Assembly: GCF_014490725.1 (NCBI RefSeq)
Contig: NZ_JACOQL010000003.1
Span: 372,001-436,000, forward strand
Direction: 5' to 3'
DNA length: 64,000 bases
Origin: Paracoccus amoyensis
GTDB lineage: Bacteria > Pseudomonadota > Alphaproteobacteria > Rhodobacterales > Rhodobacteraceae
Positions 62,843 to 64,000 of the stretch are shown piece after piece. The position numbers and the translations under genes were made by a program. Under the pieces are notes generated by a model that saw nothing but the letters and a program-made list of their open reading frames with translations, was not told the DNA's origin and searched no databases. Position 1 is the stretch's first letter; every line of letters begins with the position of its first letter.

Positions 62843-64000
62843 ATGCCATTGCTGTTGGGAATTGATAACGGGCTGACCGTCACCAAGGCTGTCATCTTCG
62901 ATGAAACGGGCCGCGTGCTGTCCACCGCCCGCCGTCGCGTCGCGCAATCCATTCCCAAACCTCGCCATGTCGAACGCGACATGGGTGACCTGTGGGCGCA
63001 AACCGCCGCCGCCATTCACGAGGCGATCTGCAACTGCCCCCGCCCTGCGTCCGAAATCGTCGCCGTTGCGGCGACCGCTCATGGCGATGGTCTGTATCTT
63101 CTGGACCAGACCGCCCGTCCGCTTGGCCCCGGCATCCTGTCGCTGGACAGCCGCGCGGGTCATCTGGCAGATGATTGGATGGGCGACGGGACGGCTGAAA
63201 CCGCATTGCACCGCACCGGCCAGATGCCGCATGCCTCGGCCCCTTCGGCCATCCTTGGTTGGATGCGTGTGCATGACCCCGACCGCTTTTCCCGTATAGC
63301 ACATGTGCTGGCCTGCAAGGACTGGTTGACCTATTGCCTGACAGGCCATATCGGCACCGACCTGACCGAGGCCAGCACGTCCTTTACCGATGTGCAGACC
63401 CAGGCCTTCGCCCCCGATATCCTGCCGATCTTCGGCTTGGAGACCCTTGCCCAGGCTTTGCCCACCATCGCCGACCCCGATCAGATTGTCGGGACCGTTT
63501 CAGCGGATGCCGCCCGCGTCACCGGCCTGACCCAAGGGACGCCAGTGGTGGCGGGGCTGCATGATGTCACCGCATCCGCGCTTGGCGCAGGCGGCTATGG
63601 GCAAGGCACCGTCGCCATTGTCGCCGGAACCTATTCGATCAACGAAACCGTCACCGCCCTGCCCGTGACCGATCCACGTTGGTTCTGCCGCAACGGCCTG
63701 CGTCGCGGCGAATGGAACGCCATGTCGATTTCCCCTGCTTCGGCAACGAATTACGACTGGTTTCTTGATACATTCTGCGGCCCCGAACGCCGTGCAGCCG
63801 AGGAGGCAGGCCGCGCCTTTCATGCCGAGATCATCCCCGAAATCGAAGATGCGCTGTCACGCCCTTCGACGGTATTGTTCCACCCGTTCCTGTTCGGATC
63901 GCCCCATGGTCCCGATGCCAGCGCGGGTTTTCTTGGGTTGCACGGCTGGCACAATCGCAGCGACCTGCTACGTGCCGTGATCGAAGGGATCGCGTTCAAC
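62843..64000 (+). CDS. Second FGGY-family carbohydrate kinase, L-xylulokinase-like, cut by window edge
   Basis: The first 386 codons of an FGGY kinase; the frame is still open at the window end, so about 100-120 residues including the C-terminal ATP signature are missing. N-terminal LGIDNGLTVTKAVIFDETGR, VAATAHGDGLYLLDQT, LSLDSRAG, CKDWLTYCLTG and VAGLHDVTASALGAGGYG are clear, and the pattern is closer to L-xylulose kinase (LyxK) than to EryA. It could phosphorylate another polyol-derived ketose, such as erythrulose or xylulose, taken up by the same transporter. ATG 62843 is used; a ribosome site is weak. Confidence 0.88.
   Translation, partial: MPLLLGIDNGLTVTKAVIFDETGRVLSTARRRVAQSIPKPRHVERDMGDLWAQTAAAIHEAICNCPRPASEIVAVAATAHGDGLYLLDQTARPLGPGILSLDSRAGHLADDWMGDGTAETALHRTGQMPHASAPSAILGWMRVHDPDRFSRIAHVLACKDWLTYCLTGHIGTDLTEASTSFTDVQTQAFAPDILPIFGLETLAQALPTIADPDQIVGTVSADAARVTGLTQGTPVVAGLHDVTASALGAGGYGQGTVAIVAGTYSINETVTALPVTDPRWFCRNGLRRGEWNAMSISPASATNYDWFLDTFCGPERRAAEEAGRAFHAEIIPEIEDALSRPSTVLFHPFLFGSPHGPDASAGFLGLHGWHNRSDLLRAVIEGIAFN

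Overview
The window looks like chromosomal DNA of an alphaproteobacterium of the Rhodobacteraceae/Paracoccaceae type, probably near Paracoccus. This is an inference from gene content: a ChpT-type phosphotransferase, an OlsB/OlsA ornithine-lipid pair, an adenosylcobalamin-dependent ribonucleotide reductase, DUF3553, a rsmI-yraN/PBP-activator neighbourhood, and a rhizobial/Brucella-style erythritol locus. The DNA is GC-rich and tightly packed, with many ATGA start/stop overlaps. No phage, insertion sequence, rRNA or CRISPR array was seen.

Layout. 1-8.1 kb: housekeeping and lipid genes (XRE regulator fragment, quinone oxidoreductase-like protein, BI-1 protein, tRNA-Arg, acetyltransferase, class II RNR, olsA/olsB, DUF3553, chpT). 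8.1-17.1 kb: an accessory type I secretion locus. It has an HlyD adaptor, a PrtD-type ABC exporter, a 687-aa repeat protein translationally coupled to the exporter, an extreme low-complexity (Asp-Gln)n/Asn-Ala/Gly-rich 618-aa candidate substrate, and a divergent LuxR-type regulator coupled to a small HEPN-like protein. The two uncharacterised proteins share short repeat motifs. This is my best candidate for an undescribed system. 17.2-28 kb: gshB, yraN, rsmI, an LpoA-like lipoprotein, glnD (with an apparent 5' frameshift), murJ, a rhomboid-fold protein lacking the catalytic Ser and His, trpS and a SleB-type hydrolase. 27.9-34.3 kb: a complete histidine-utilisation cluster, hutC divergent from hutIHUG. 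34.4-40.7 kb: two tRNA-Val, a phosphatase, an HU-like protein, lon, an orphan histidine kinase, a metallo-beta-lactamase-fold hydrolase and tRNA-Asn. 40.7-45.4 kb: a scarred stretch with a decayed transporter remnant, a YegD-like Hsp70, an AT-rich patch, an in-frame RTX-head/phospholipase-D open frame and an inositol-monophosphatase-family gene.

45.4-64 kb: a large erythritol-type locus. eryA, eryB and eryC, a frameshifted iron alcohol dehydrogenase and eryD read leftward. The leftward eryR-eryH-eryI-fbp-fba operon diverges from a transketolase gene. DUF2291 and an RbsABC-like ABC transporter read rightward, followed by a second FGGY kinase cut by the window end. By known pathway chemistry, EryA-B-C-H-I turn erythritol into erythrose 4-phosphate. 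The co-located aldolase, bisphosphatase and transketolase could carry it on through sedoheptulose bisphosphate without transaldolase; that last step is inference.

Two genes, glnD and the iron-ADH, each appear to lack a single base near the 5' end. They may be true lesions or sequencing errors. Intergenic regions carry several convincing intrinsic terminators, a set of 13-bp-phased direct repeats upstream of the transketolase gene, and three stacked dyads upstream of the LuxR gene.
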